Assembly (NCBI GenBank): GCA_934630515.1
Contig: CAKTVV010000020.1
Span: forward strand, 1 to 58,850
Length of the DNA: 58,850 nucleotides
From: an uncultured Eubacteriales bacterium
GTDB taxonomy: Bacteria; Bacillota; Clostridia; Oscillospirales; Acutalibacteraceae
Direction of reading: 5' to 3'
The notes beneath the pieces are model-generated. The model saw only the letters and a program-made list of their open reading frames with translations, had not been told where the DNA came from and searched no databases. Shown here piece by piece: positions 1 to 15,401 of this stretch. Both the position numbers and the translations under genes were made by a program. Each line of letters starts with the position of its first letter. Within the stretch, counting starts at the first letter, position 1.

Positions 1-50
1 AATTCCGGGAAGCATCCATGATGCGAAACTAATTGTTCAATTCAAATAAC

Positions 51-77
51 GGTGTCCAGAAAACTGGGTACATATCA
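51..77 (-). mobile_element. IS3-family-like terminal inverted repeat, element runs off the left edge
   Basis: Read on the minus strand the sequence starts TGATATGTACCC and continues to CTGGACACC, the usual shape of an IS3-family end (TG at the tip, a CCC block, an A/T run, GGACA). The rest of the element would lie in positions 1-50 and beyond the window. No transposase reading frame is visible in the 50 bases present. The family assignment rests on the pattern alone. Confidence 0.45.
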
Positions 78-113
78 CACAAGCCGGGGCGGTAATCTTT
101 GTTGAAAATGGTT

Positions 114-234
114 TTACAGATCGATCAAGGGTCACACAAGCCGCCGTAGCGGCATAGCGCCCGTCACAGTCGGTGAAAATACCCACCATGACAGCGCCGC
201 CGACAGTGTTCACCGCCCGGATATAGTGGGATAC
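114..234 (-). pseudogene. Decayed 3' end of a GH29-like gene
   Basis: The minus strand encodes HYIRAVNTVGG followed by DCDGRY and AACVTL. This matches the C-terminus of the fucosidase-like protein at 55190-56116 (DYIRAVNAVGG, DRDGRY, VACMTM). DNA similarity continues into the old stop: GATCTGTAA is present in both, but here it lies in a shifted frame (TAA at 114-116), which shows a frameshift near the end. Upstream of 234 the similarity is lost and no start or other domain can be recognised. I read it as a gene remnant next to an insertion sequence end, not a working gene. Confidence 0.7.
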
Positions 235-334
235 CTCCACAGCATGACCGGTGGTCTCTCCATCAAGCATATCCGCAGCTTTGCCGGTGGTTCTTAAACC
301 TAATGAAGCTTTGCCGAAGGCTTTTGAAGCCAAC

Positions 335-369
335 AAAAAATCTCCCGCTGCCGTTTGGCAGCGGGAGAT
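335..369 (-). terminator. Rho-independent terminator of tuf
   Basis: A 13-bp stem (ATCTCCCGCTGCC and its complement) with a 4-base loop is followed on the minus strand by six T residues. It lies about 70 bases after the tuf stop. Confidence 0.9.
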
Positions 370-436
370 CTTATAGCGATTGGCATGGCGTCCGGAGTCT
401 GCACAGGGCAAACCCCTTGCCGCCGATCAGCGGAAA

Positions 437-1639
437 TTAGCCGTTGATCTTGGATACAACGCCGGAACCTACGGTACGGCCACCCTCACGGATAGCGAAA
501 CGCAGACCCTCTTCAATAGCGATGGGGGTGATCAGCTCCACATCCATCTCGACGTTATCGCCGGGCATGCACATCTCCACGCCCTCGGGCAGGTGGATGA
601 CGCCGGTCACATCGGTGGTACGGAAGTAGAACTGAGGACGATAGTTGTTGAAGAAGGGGGTATGACGGCCGCCCTCGTCCTTGCTCAGAACATAAACCTG
701 AGCATGGAACTTGGTGTGGGGGTTGATGGAGCCGGGCTTGCACAGAACCTGTCCACGCTCGATCTCGTCACGCTGCACACCACGCAGCAGAGCGCCGATG
801 TTATCGCCGGCCTCAGCGTAATCCAGCAGCTTGCGGAACATCTCGATACCGGTTACAACGGTCTTCTTGCGCTCCTCGGTCAGACCGATGATCTCAACTT
901 CATCGGACATATTCAGCTTACCACGCTCCACACGACCGGTAGCCACAGTACCACGGCCGGTGATGGTGAAGACATCCTCCACGGGCATCAGGAAGGGCTT
1001 CTCGTCGTCACGGACGGGATCCGGGATATAGTTATCCACAGCATCCATCAGCTCCAGGATCGGCGCATAAGCGGGATCGTTGATGTCGGTGCTGGTGCAC
1101 TCCAGAGCCTGCAGCGCAGAGCCCTTGATGATGGGGGCATCGTCGCCGGGGAAGTCATACTTGCTCAGAGCCTCACGGATCTCCATCTCCACCAGCTCCA
1201 GCAGCTCGGGATCGTCCACCTGGTCAACCTTGTTCATGAAGACCACGATGTACGGAACGCCTACCTGACGGGCCAGCAGCAGGTGCTCGTGGGTCTGCGC
1301 CATAACACCATCGGTAGCGGCGATAACCAGAATAGCACCATCCATCTGAGCAGCACCGGTGATCATGTTCTTAACATAGTCCGCATGGCCGGGGCAGTCC
1401 ACATGCGCATAGTGACGCTTGTCGGTCTGATACTCCACGTGAGCGGTGTTGATTGTGATACCACGGGCACGCTCTTCGGGAGCCTTATCGATGTTGGCGT
1501 AGTCCATGAAGTCTGCGCCGCCCTTCATCGCCAGCACCTTGGTGATGGCGGCGGTCAGGGTGGTCTTACCATGGTCAACGTGGCCGATAGTACCAATGTT
1601 TACATGGGGTTTTGTGCGTTCAAATTTCTCTTTTGCCAT
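437..1639 (-). CDS. tuf: Elongation factor Tu
   Basis: EF-Tu delivers aminoacyl-tRNA to the ribosome as a GTP complex. The 400-residue protein has the expected length. G1 (GHVDHGKTT near residue 19), G3 (DCPGHADY) and G4 (NKVD) motifs are intact, followed by the two beta-barrel domains, ending VVSKING. AGGAGG lies just upstream of the ATG. It is the last gene of the str cluster after fusA, but a terminator and a separate promoter sit between the two genes, so it can be transcribed alone at high level. A strong terminator follows. Confidence 0.98.
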   Translation of the reverse strand: MAKEKFERTKPHVNIGTIGHVDHGKTTLTAAITKVLAMKGGADFMDYANIDKAPEERARGITINTAHVEYQTDKRHYAHVDCPGHADYVKNMITGAAQMDGAILVIAATDGVMAQTHEHLLLARQVGVPYIVVFMNKVDQVDDPELLELVEMEIREALSKYDFPGDDAPIIKGSALQALECTSTDINDPAYAPILELMDAVDNYIPDPVRDDEKPFLMPVEDVFTITGRGTVATGRVERGKLNMSDEVEIIGLTEERKKTVVTGIEMFRKLLDYAEAGDNIGALLRGVQRDEIERGQVLCKPGSINPHTKFHAQVYVLSKDEGGRHTPFFNNYRPQFYFRTTDVTGVIHLPEGVEMCMPGDNVEMDVELITPIAIEEGLRFAIREGGRTVGSGVVSKING

Positions 1640-1689
1640 TGTAGTAGCCTCCTTTAATGTTCAATAATCGCTTGCACAGCTTGTCTACC

Positions 1690-1718
1690 ATTGTAGCAAT
1701 TCCTTGGAGAAAATGCAA
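1690..1718 (-). promoter_or_regulatory. Promoter of tuf
   Basis: Minus strand TTGCAT, 17-base spacer, TACAAT, located 50 bases upstream of the tuf start and downstream of the fusA terminator. Confidence 0.75.
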
Positions 1719-1740
1719 GTACTTTTGCCGGAAAAGTACC

Positions 1741-1776
1741 AAAAATTTGCAGAAGCCGCAGAAAAACCTGCAAAAA
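1741..1776 (-). terminator. Probable terminator after fusA
   Basis: Minus strand TTTGCAG/CTGCAAA stem with a 15-base loop, followed by TTTTT. The stem is short, so it may be leaky and allow some fusA-tuf readthrough. Confidence 0.55.
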
Positions 1777-1781
1777 GGGAC

Positions 1782-3884
1782 TTAATCCTCTTTCTTCTGC
1801 CGCTTGGCGATGATCTCCTCCGCCACATTCTTCGGAATTTCCGCATAGTGGCTGGGCTCCATCACATACTGTCCACGACCCTGCGTACCGGAACGCAGAT
1901 CGGTCGCATAGCCGAACATTTCGGACAGCGGGACCGACGCACGGATCTGCACGGCGCCGTTGATGTTCTCGGAGCCCTCCATCTGACCACGGCGGGAGGA
2001 AATATCACCGATGACGAAGCCCATATACTCGTCGGGAGCGGTCACGACCACTTTCATGATCGGCTCCATCAGTACGGGATCCGCCTTGCGCATGGCATCC
2101 TTGAACGCCATCGAACCGGCGATCTTAAATGCCATTTCGGAGGAGTCCACCTCGTGATAGGAGCCATCATACAGGGTGACCTTGCAGTCCACTACCGGAT
2201 AACCGGCGACCACGCCTGCCTGCATCGCTCCCTGGATACCGGCGTCAACCGCAGGGATATACTCCTTCGGAATGGCGCCGCCCACAACGGCGTTGATGAA
2301 CTCATAGCCCTTGCCGGACTCGTTGGGCTCCAGCTTGATCTTAACGTGACCGTACTGGCCCTTACCGCCGGACTGACGGGCATACTTGCAATCCACATCG
2401 GCATTGCGGCGCACGGTCTCCTTGTAAGCCACCTGAGGAGCGCCCACATTGGCCTCCACCTTGAACTCACGCAGCAGACGGTCCACAATGATCTCCAGAT
2501 GCAGCTCGCCCATACCGGCGATGATGGTCTGCCCGGTCTCCTCGTCGGTGTAGGTCTTGAAGGTGGGGTCTTCCTCCGCCAGCTTCGCCAGCGCAATGCC
2601 CATCTTCTCCTGACCGGCCTTGGTCTTGGGCTCGATCGCCACACGGATAACCGGCTCCGGGAACTTCATGGATTCCAGGATGATCGGGTGCTTTTCGTCG
2701 CACAGGGTGTTACCGGTGGTGGTGTTCTTCAGACCGATGGCAGCGGCGATATCGCCCGCATACACCGCATCCAGATCCTTCCGGTGGTTGGAGTGCATCT
2801 GCACGATACGACCCAGCCGCTCGTCGGTATCCTTGTTAGCGTTATACACGGTGTCGCCTGCCTTGACGATGCCGGAATAGACCCGGAAGAACGCCAGCTT
2901 ACCCACAAAGGGGTCGGTAGCGATCTTGAACGCCAGAGCCGCAAAGGGCTCGGTGTCGGAGGAATGGCGTACCTCCTCCTCCTCCGTCTCGGGGTTCACA
3001 CCCTTGATAGGGGGAACATCCAGCGGAGAGGGCATATAGTCTACGATGGCGTCCAGCAGCTTCTGTACGCCCTTGTTGCGGTAGGAAGTACCGCAGGTGA
3101 CGGGAACCAGCGTGTTGGCGATGGTGGATTTCCGGATGACGGCCTTGATCTCATCCACGGTGATCTCCTCGCCGTTGAAATACTTCTCCATCAGAGCCTC
3201 ATCCTGCTCCGCTACATGCTCGATCAGCTCATCGTGATACTTCTGAGCGATCTCCTTCATGTCGTCGGGGATCTCCTCCACCCGCATATCCTTGCCCATT
3301 TCGTCGTAGTACACGTCTGCGTTCATCTCGACCAGATCGACGATACCCTTGAACGTGTCCTCCGAGCCGATCGGCAGCTGGATCGGCACAGCGTTGCACT
3401 TCAGACGGTCACGCATCATGCCGACGACCCGATAGAAATCGGCGCCCATGATGTCCATCTTATTGACATACGCCATGCGGGGGACCTGATACTCGTCCGC
3501 CTGACGCCACACAGTCTCAGACTGGGGCTCCACGCCGCCCTTGGCGCACAGAACCGTCACGGAGCCGTCCAGCACCCGCAGGGAGCGCTGCACCTCCACC
3601 GTGAAGTCCACGTGGCCGGGAGTATCAATGATGTTGATGCGGTGCTTATCCGTCTTGCCCTGCTTGTCCCAGTAGCAAGTGGTGGCCGCAGAGGTGATGG
3701 TGATACCGCGCTCCTGCTCCTGCGCCATCCAGTCCATGGTAGCGCCGCCGTCGTGGGTCTCGCCCATCTTGTAGTTGACACCGGTGTAATACAGGATACG
3801 CTCCGTCGTCGTCGTCTTACCGGCGTCGATGTGCGCCATGATACCGATGTTTCTGGTTTTCTCCAGAGATACGTCTCTTGCCAT
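1782..3884 (-). CDS. fusA: Elongation factor G
   Basis: EF-G is the GTPase that drives ribosomal translocation and, with RRF, ribosome recycling. The protein has 700 residues, the family norm. G1 (AHIDAGKTTTTERIL near residue 17), G2 (RGITITSAA), G3 (DTPGHVDF) and G4 (NKMD) are intact, followed by domains II-V with the RGQMEG segment typical of domain V. AAAAGGAGG precedes the ATG. The rpsG stop lies 36 bases upstream, so both genes are co-transcribed in the classical str order. Confidence 0.98.
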   Translation of the reverse strand: MARDVSLEKTRNIGIMAHIDAGKTTTTERILYYTGVNYKMGETHDGGATMDWMAQEQERGITITSAATTCYWDKQGKTDKHRINIIDTPGHVDFTVEVQRSLRVLDGSVTVLCAKGGVEPQSETVWRQADEYQVPRMAYVNKMDIMGADFYRVVGMMRDRLKCNAVPIQLPIGSEDTFKGIVDLVEMNADVYYDEMGKDMRVEEIPDDMKEIAQKYHDELIEHVAEQDEALMEKYFNGEEITVDEIKAVIRKSTIANTLVPVTCGTSYRNKGVQKLLDAIVDYMPSPLDVPPIKGVNPETEEEEVRHSSDTEPFAALAFKIATDPFVGKLAFFRVYSGIVKAGDTVYNANKDTDERLGRIVQMHSNHRKDLDAVYAGDIAAAIGLKNTTTGNTLCDEKHPIILESMKFPEPVIRVAIEPKTKAGQEKMGIALAKLAEEDPTFKTYTDEETGQTIIAGMGELHLEIIVDRLLREFKVEANVGAPQVAYKETVRRNADVDCKYARQSGGKGQYGHVKIKLEPNESGKGYEFINAVVGGAIPKEYIPAVDAGIQGAMQAGVVAGYPVVDCKVTLYDGSYHEVDSSEMAFKIAGSMAFKDAMRKADPVLMEPIMKVVVTAPDEYMGFVIGDISSRRGQMEGSENINGAVQIRASVPLSEMFGYATDLRSGTQGRGQYVMEPSHYAEIPKNVAEEIIAKRQKKED

Positions 3885-3920
3885 ACAGCGAACCTCCTTT
3901 TCCTCAATAGTATAGCGGGA

Positions 3921-4391
3921 TTACCAGCGGAAATGCGCAAAAGCCTTGTTGGCTTCCGCCATCTTGTGGGTATCCTCGCACTTCTTGGCGGCGCCGCCGT
4001 TGCCATTGAGGGCATCCAGGATCTCCGCCGCCAGGCGCTCCTTCATGGTGCGCTCGGAACGGTTGCGGGAATAGGTGGTGAGCCAGCGCAGACCCAGCGT
4101 CTGACGCCGGTCGGAACGCACCTCGATGGGCACCTGATAGGTAGCGCCACCGACACGGCGGGCCTTGACCTCCAGCACGGGCATGATATGCTCCATCGCT
4201 TTCTCAAATACGGTCAGCGGATCCTCGCCGGACTTCTCTTTGATGATGTCGAACGCATCATAGACGATCTTCTGGGCAACGCCCTTCTTACCGTCCAGCA
4301 TGATGTTGTTGATGAGCTTGGTCACCAACTTGGAATTGTAAAGCGGGTCGGGCAAAACATCACGTTTTGCGGTAGAACCTCTTCTCGGCAC
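3921..4391 (-). CDS. rpsG: 30S ribosomal protein S7
   Basis: S7 nucleates assembly of the 30S head and binds 16S rRNA near the E site. The reading frame stays open further upstream, but the family start PRRGSTAKRDV is preceded by GTG at 4389-4391, with GGAGGG eight bases before it. This gives 156 residues, the usual S7 length, so I place the start there. A spacer of 149 bases separates it from rpsL, longer than within most ribosomal operons. fusA follows after 36 bases. Confidence 0.96.
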   Translation of the reverse strand: MPRRGSTAKRDVLPDPLYNSKLVTKLINNIMLDGKKGVAQKIVYDAFDIIKEKSGEDPLTVFEKAMEHIMPVLEVKARRVGGATYQVPIEVRSDRRQTLGLRWLTTYSRNRSERTMKERLAAEILDALNGNGGAAKKCEDTHKMAEANKAFAHFRW

Positions 4392-4540
4392 TTTACTTCC
4401 CTCCTTCATAATAATGATATCACAGGTACTCGAAAGCGACATACTCCCGTTGGCCAACAAAGAAGCAGCACTACAAGACCGTGCCTATGCCCGGTATATC
4501 GTAATCTGCCGCTACTCAGTAGCCGCTGATGAAAATGTCC

Positions 4541-4969
4541 TTACTTTTTGGCGGCTCCCGCCTTGGGACGCTTGGCACCGTACTTGGAACGAGCCTGCAT
4601 ACGGTTCGCCACACCCTGGGTATCCAAAGTACCCCGGATGATGTGGTAACGCACACCGGGCAGATCCTTAACACGGCCGCCACGGATCAGCACCACGCTG
4701 TGCTCCTGCAGATTGTGACCCTCGCCGGGGATGTAGGACGTGACCTCGATGCCGTTGGACAGGCGGACACGGGCTACCTTACGCAGAGCAGAGTTGGGCT
4801 TCTTCGGCGTAGAAGTCTTCACAGCCGTGCAGACACCACGCTTCTGGGGAGAATCCTGATCGATGGCTACCCGCTTCTTGGAGTTCCATCCCTTCAGCAG
4901 AGCCGGGGCTTTCGCCTTTTTCTCAAGATCCTGTCTTCCCTTCCGGACTAACTGGTTAAAAGTAGGCAA
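4541..4969 (-). CDS. rpsL: 30S ribosomal protein S12
   Basis: S12 sits at the decoding centre and helps to control accuracy. The 142-residue protein begins MPTFNQLVRKGR and carries the conserved PKKPNSALRKVARVRL and PGEGHNLQEHS blocks where streptomycin-resistance changes usually occur. It also has the basic C-terminus. The lysine of TPKKPNSA is present, the common drug-sensitive residue. GGAGG precedes the ATG. It is the first gene of the rpsL-rpsG-fusA unit, with a promoter and a roughly 160-base leader upstream. Confidence 0.97.
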   Translation of the reverse strand: MPTFNQLVRKGRQDLEKKAKAPALLKGWNSKKRVAIDQDSPQKRGVCTAVKTSTPKKPNSALRKVARVRLSNGIEVTSYIPGEGHNLQEHSVVLIRGGRVKDLPGVRYHIIRGTLDTQGVANRMQARSKYGAKRPKAGAAKK

Positions 4970-5144
4970 TTCATTTCACCTCCGATAAAAATTTTATCTT
5001 AAAGCCGGTCCGTTTGAAACCGACTCTAAAACCGCAGAAAAACGCAGCAACAACGGGCGGCCTTGCCTTTTTTACGCAAGCCGTCCGATGCTTTGCACCC
5101 GGGCGGCTGTCCGGCACCAGCCGGACAGCACACCACGATTGCTT
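4970..5144 (-). promoter_or_regulatory. Structured 5' leader of the rpsL operon
   Basis: Between the promoter and rpsL the transcript would carry a leader of about 165 bases. Its first part forms a 9-bp hairpin (CTGTCCGGC, 4-base loop, at 5107-5128 on the plus strand). A second helix is possible where GGCTTGC (minus strand) faces GCAAG-GCC around 5053-5085, with an A-rich loop. A T-run follows at 5040-5044. This is inferred by eye; the role could be attenuation or ribosomal-protein feedback. Confidence 0.45.
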
Positions 5145-5174
5145 ATTTTATCATAGAAGATACCCTTTTGTCAA
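5145..5174 (-). promoter_or_regulatory. Promoter of rpsL-rpsG-fusA
   Basis: Minus strand TTGACA, 18-base spacer, TAAAAT. The -35 box ends only 4 bases from the rpoC stop, and no terminator lies between, so readthrough from rpoBC is also possible. Confidence 0.8.
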
Positions 5175-5177
5175 GGG

Positions 5178-8900
<3,723 letters not shown>

Positions 8901-8918
8901 AACACAGCGCCCCCTTTC

Positions 8919-12629
<3,711 letters not shown>

Positions 12630-12812
12630 GGCAACGATCACTCCTGTCTTAAGATTGTATCTCCGGCGGCTGTGCGCCGTCCGTCTCCGGTCTCCTGCCG
12701 CCGCACGAGAGGTCTGCCCCCATCGGCGCACCGACGAAAAATTTTTCTTGCATTTTGCCGTGCGCTGTGCTATACTGTTGTTGTTCAGGGGCATACTTCT
12801 CATATTAAAGCA
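12630..12812 (-). promoter_or_regulatory. Long untranslated leader of rpoB
   Basis: About 180 bases separate the expected transcription start from rpoB. The stretch holds a self-complementary AAAAATTTTT at 12735-12744 and a GC-rich GGCGGC/GCCGCC pair around 12669-12708. No convincing gene or known riboswitch is visible. The region could house control of rpoBC expression. Confidence 0.4.
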
Positions 12813-12819
12813 GTTTATA

Positions 12820-12848
12820 ATAATAGACCATATGCCTTTGTTTGTCAA
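12820..12848 (-). promoter_or_regulatory. Promoter of rpoB-rpoC
   Basis: Minus strand perfect TTGACA, 17-base spacer, TATTAT. It is one of the best consensus matches in the window. Confidence 0.85.
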
Positions 12849-12910
12849 CCTTTTTTTGAAGGTTGGCTTATTTTTTTACGTTTTTCGGCGTTTTGACCGA
12901 AAAACGGGAC

Positions 12911-12952
12911 AAAAAGACGGCTCCGGATGCACGTCGATACACCCGGAGCCGT
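12911..12952 (-). terminator. Terminator of the transporter/YdcF-like unit
   Basis: A 10-bp stem (ACGGCTCCGG and its complement) with a 16-base loop is followed on the minus strand by TCTTTTTG. It separates the upstream genes from rpoB. Confidence 0.75.
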
Positions 12953-13062
12953 TGATTTTAGTTTAGCAGCCGCTTTCTGCGTATTCCCGCTGCAGAGGGG
13001 GCGTGCCGCCTGTTTTTATCGGAGCGGAACGGTGCTCCCGCAGGGGAAAAGAACGGATTTTC

Positions 13063-13878
13063 CTAATATCCCAGAATCCACAGACGGCAGATGGCGGCAC
13101 ATTCCCGCACCCAGTAGCACAGCAGCAGATGCAGGGGCGAATGGCAGGTGACGGCGCCGACCGTCGAGGCGCCCGCCTGCCGGGCCATGGACGATGCCCG
13201 GTATTGATGGAACTCCTGGGTGGCGATCGCCACCCCGTCGCTTAAATGCTCCTGCCGGATGATCTCCATGGAATACTGAATGTTCTCATAGGTGCTGGTG
13301 GAGCGATCCTCCATGCGGATGCGGGCGGGATCGATGCCCTTTTGCTCCACCAGATATTTCTGCATCACATACGCCTCGGAATACGCCTCGTCCGCCCCCT
13401 GACCGCCGGAGACGATGCAGACCGCCGCCGGGTGTGCCTCCAGATAGGCGGCAGCGGCATTGAGCCGGTCCCGCAGCATCCGGCTGGGCTGATCCTCCCG
13501 CACCAGCGCTCCCAGCACGATCACCGTGGCGTCCTCCCGGACGGGACGGTTGATGGCTGCCCCGATCATGCAGGCGGACAGCACCACCCCCAGCACCGCC
13601 ACTGCGCAAACCGTCCCCAGCAGCACCGCCGTCATCCACCGTCGCCATCCTTTCCGTTTTCCGCTGTTCGTGCGCAGCACCCCGAAGCCCCACAGAGTGC
13701 CCAAAAGGCTGCACACCGCCGGCAGCACCACACCGATGTGGACGATGCCGTTTATCAGCGGCAGCAGCGACCAGATCAGCAGCAGCACACAGACCACACC
13801 GCACAGACGGCGGATAACGGTCCCGGCGGATCGGGAGGTCCGTTTCGCCCGCTCCGGCTGCTTTTCCCGTTTTCTCAT
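13063..13878 (-). CDS. YdcF/SanA-like DUF218 membrane protein
   Basis: Predicted 271-residue membrane protein with an extracytoplasmic DUF218 (YdcF/SanA/ElyC-like) domain, a family linked to envelope integrity whose chemistry is poorly known. After a basic N-terminus there are two or three hydrophobic segments in the first 110 residues. The DUF218 core follows, with ATVIVLGALV, the SGGQGADEAYSEA loop and the STSTYEN segment that marks the family. The start at 13878 has GGAAG eight bases upstream and lies 5 bases after the stop of the transporter gene, so the two are co-transcribed. No physical link between their roles is evident. Confidence 0.8.
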   Translation of the reverse strand: MRKREKQPERAKRTSRSAGTVIRRLCGVVCVLLLIWSLLPLINGIVHIGVVLPAVCSLLGTLWGFGVLRTNSGKRKGWRRWMTAVLLGTVCAVAVLGVVLSACMIGAAINRPVREDATVIVLGALVREDQPSRMLRDRLNAAAAYLEAHPAAVCIVSGGQGADEAYSEAYVMQKYLVEQKGIDPARIRMEDRSTSTYENIQYSMEIIRQEHLSDGVAIATQEFHQYRASSMARQAGASTVGAVTCHSPLHLLLCYWVRECAAICRLWILGY

Positions 13879-13883
13879 GACCG

Positions 13884-15224
13884 TCACTTCCACTGGAAGG
13901 TGATCAGCCCATAAATATACAGGGCGGCGATCACCAGCGGCACCACATATGCAAACAGCGGCTTCATCCAATGCCGAACCTTCAGCCCCTTACCGGCGTT
14001 TGCCTCGGCTGTGAACTGATTCCAGCCCCAGCCGTATCTCTTATAGCAGCAGAACAGCGCCGTCACCAGCGACCCCAGGGGCAACAGGTTGGTGCTGACG
14101 ATGAAATCCCACAGATCCAGAAAAGCGCTGCCCTCCGCAAAGGGCTGGAATCCGGAAAAGGTGCTGTAGCCCAGCGCCGTAGTCAGCGACAGCAGGAAGA
14201 TCCCGACGGCGCACACGATGCAGCCCTTGGGGCGGCTCCAGCCGGTCATCTCCCGCACGCAGGCAAGGATATTCTCGAACACCGCCAGCACCGTAGACAT
14301 GGCGGCAAACACCATGAAGAGGAAGAACAGCGTCCCCCACCAGCGGCCGCCCTGCATCTCGTTAAACACCCGTGCCATGGTGGTGAACAGCAGCTGGGGA
14401 CCGGCGCCCACCTCCAGATCGTAGGTGAAGCATGCCGGGAACAGGATCAGCCCCGCCACCAGCGCCACAAAGGTATCCAGCAGGATCACATTCACCGATT
14501 CTCCCAGCAGGGTGTGATCCTTGCCGATATAGCTGCCGAAGATCGCCATCGCACCGATGCCCAAACTCAGAGTGAAAAACGCCTGATTCATGGCGCCCAC
14601 AATCACGCTGCCGTCAATTTTGCGGAAATCCGGCAGCAGATAGAAGGTCAGCCCCTCCTTGGCGCCGCTAAGGGTGCCGCTATGCACCGCCAGCACCACC
14701 ATCAGGAGCAGCAGCGCCACCATCATGTACTTGGTGACCCGCTCCAGACCGCCCTGCAGCCCGAAGCACAGGATGCCGAAGCCCAGCACCACGACCACCG
14801 CCATATACCCCACATTCAGCCCGGGGTTCGTGATCATGCCGCCGAAATCCAGCGTCTGCCCCTGCCCGGTGAGGAAGCCCACGAAATACCGCATCATCCA
14901 GCCGGTGACCACCGTGTAAAACGCCATCAGACAGATGCAGCCGATCAGCGCCGCATAGCCGTGGATATGCCATTTCTGCCGGGGCTTCTCCAGCCGCTGA
15001 TACATCCGCACGGGGCTGGCCTGCGCCGCCCGCCCGACGGCAAATTCCATCGTCATCACCGGCAGCCCCAGCACCACCAGACAGATCAGATACACCAGCA
15101 CGAAGCCACCGCCGCCGTACTGTCCGCACATCCAGGGGAATTTCCACACATTGCCGCAACCGATGGCGCACCCCGCCGACAGCAGGATAAACCCCAGCCG
15201 GGAGCCCAGCTTTTCTCGTTCCAT
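13884..15224 (-). CDS. Sodium-dependent neurotransmitter:sodium symporter family transporter
   Basis: A 446-residue polytopic membrane protein of the NSS (SLC6-like) family, which imports amino acids or related compounds with sodium. TM1 has the family signature: SRLGFILLSAGCAIGCGNVWKFP, with the broken-helix asparagine and glycines that bind substrate and Na+, followed by the GGGGFVLVYL helix. About eleven to twelve hydrophobic segments can be counted. The frame opens 13 codons earlier, but MEREKLGSR has AGGAG nine bases upstream and matches the usual family start. Substrate cannot be read from sequence. It is first in an operon with the DUF218 gene. Confidence 0.9.
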   Translation of the reverse strand: MEREKLGSRLGFILLSAGCAIGCGNVWKFPWMCGQYGGGGFVLVYLICLVVLGLPVMTMEFAVGRAAQASPVRMYQRLEKPRQKWHIHGYAALIGCICLMAFYTVVTGWMMRYFVGFLTGQGQTLDFGGMITNPGLNVGYMAVVVVLGFGILCFGLQGGLERVTKYMMVALLLLMVVLAVHSGTLSGAKEGLTFYLLPDFRKIDGSVIVGAMNQAFFTLSLGIGAMAIFGSYIGKDHTLLGESVNVILLDTFVALVAGLILFPACFTYDLEVGAGPQLLFTTMARVFNEMQGGRWWGTLFFLFMVFAAMSTVLAVFENILACVREMTGWSRPKGCIVCAVGIFLLSLTTALGYSTFSGFQPFAEGSAFLDLWDFIVSTNLLPLGSLVTALFCCYKRYGWGWNQFTAEANAGKGLKVRHWMKPLFAYVVPLVIAALYIYGLITFQWK

Positions 15225-15265
15225 TCCGTTGCACTCCTCTGTAATTATGGTCGGTAGTTCCATTC

Positions 15266-15294
15266 AGTATACCAGATGTGCCGCCAAAGGTCAA
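15266..15294 (-). promoter_or_regulatory. Promoter of the NSS transporter operon
   Basis: Minus strand TTGACC, 17-base spacer, TATACT, with TG one base before the -10 (extended -10 form). Confidence 0.75.
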
Positions 15295-15333
15295 GGACGG
15301 AAACCGCCGCCCTGTCTCCGTGCATTTTTACCC

Positions 15334-15362
15334 TTGCGCACGATGGAAAAATATGATACACT
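15334..15362 (+). promoter_or_regulatory. Promoter of the dnaD-like/dnaC-like operon
   Basis: TTGCGC, 17-base spacer, TACACT, about 35 bases upstream of the first gene. It is divergent from the transporter promoter. Confidence 0.6.
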
Positions 15363-15401
15363 ATTGTGTTGTAATCACGCAGGAAAGGAGAGCGGCGGTA
15401 T

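Noticed and set aside
3885..3920. GCTATACT between rpsG and fusA as a promoter
   Set aside because: No -35 box at suitable distance; the short gap fits ordinary co-transcription.
1704..4529. A plus-strand open frame of 941 codons
   Set aside because: It is antisense to fusA and rpsG, which are certain genes. It shows the same low-complexity composition and no start signals.
12748..12776. TTGCAT-17-TATACT on the plus strand
   Set aside because: It is a good promoter match, but it points away from rpoB inside its leader, and no plus-strand gene follows before 15.4 kb. It may give an antisense transcript; no further support is visible.
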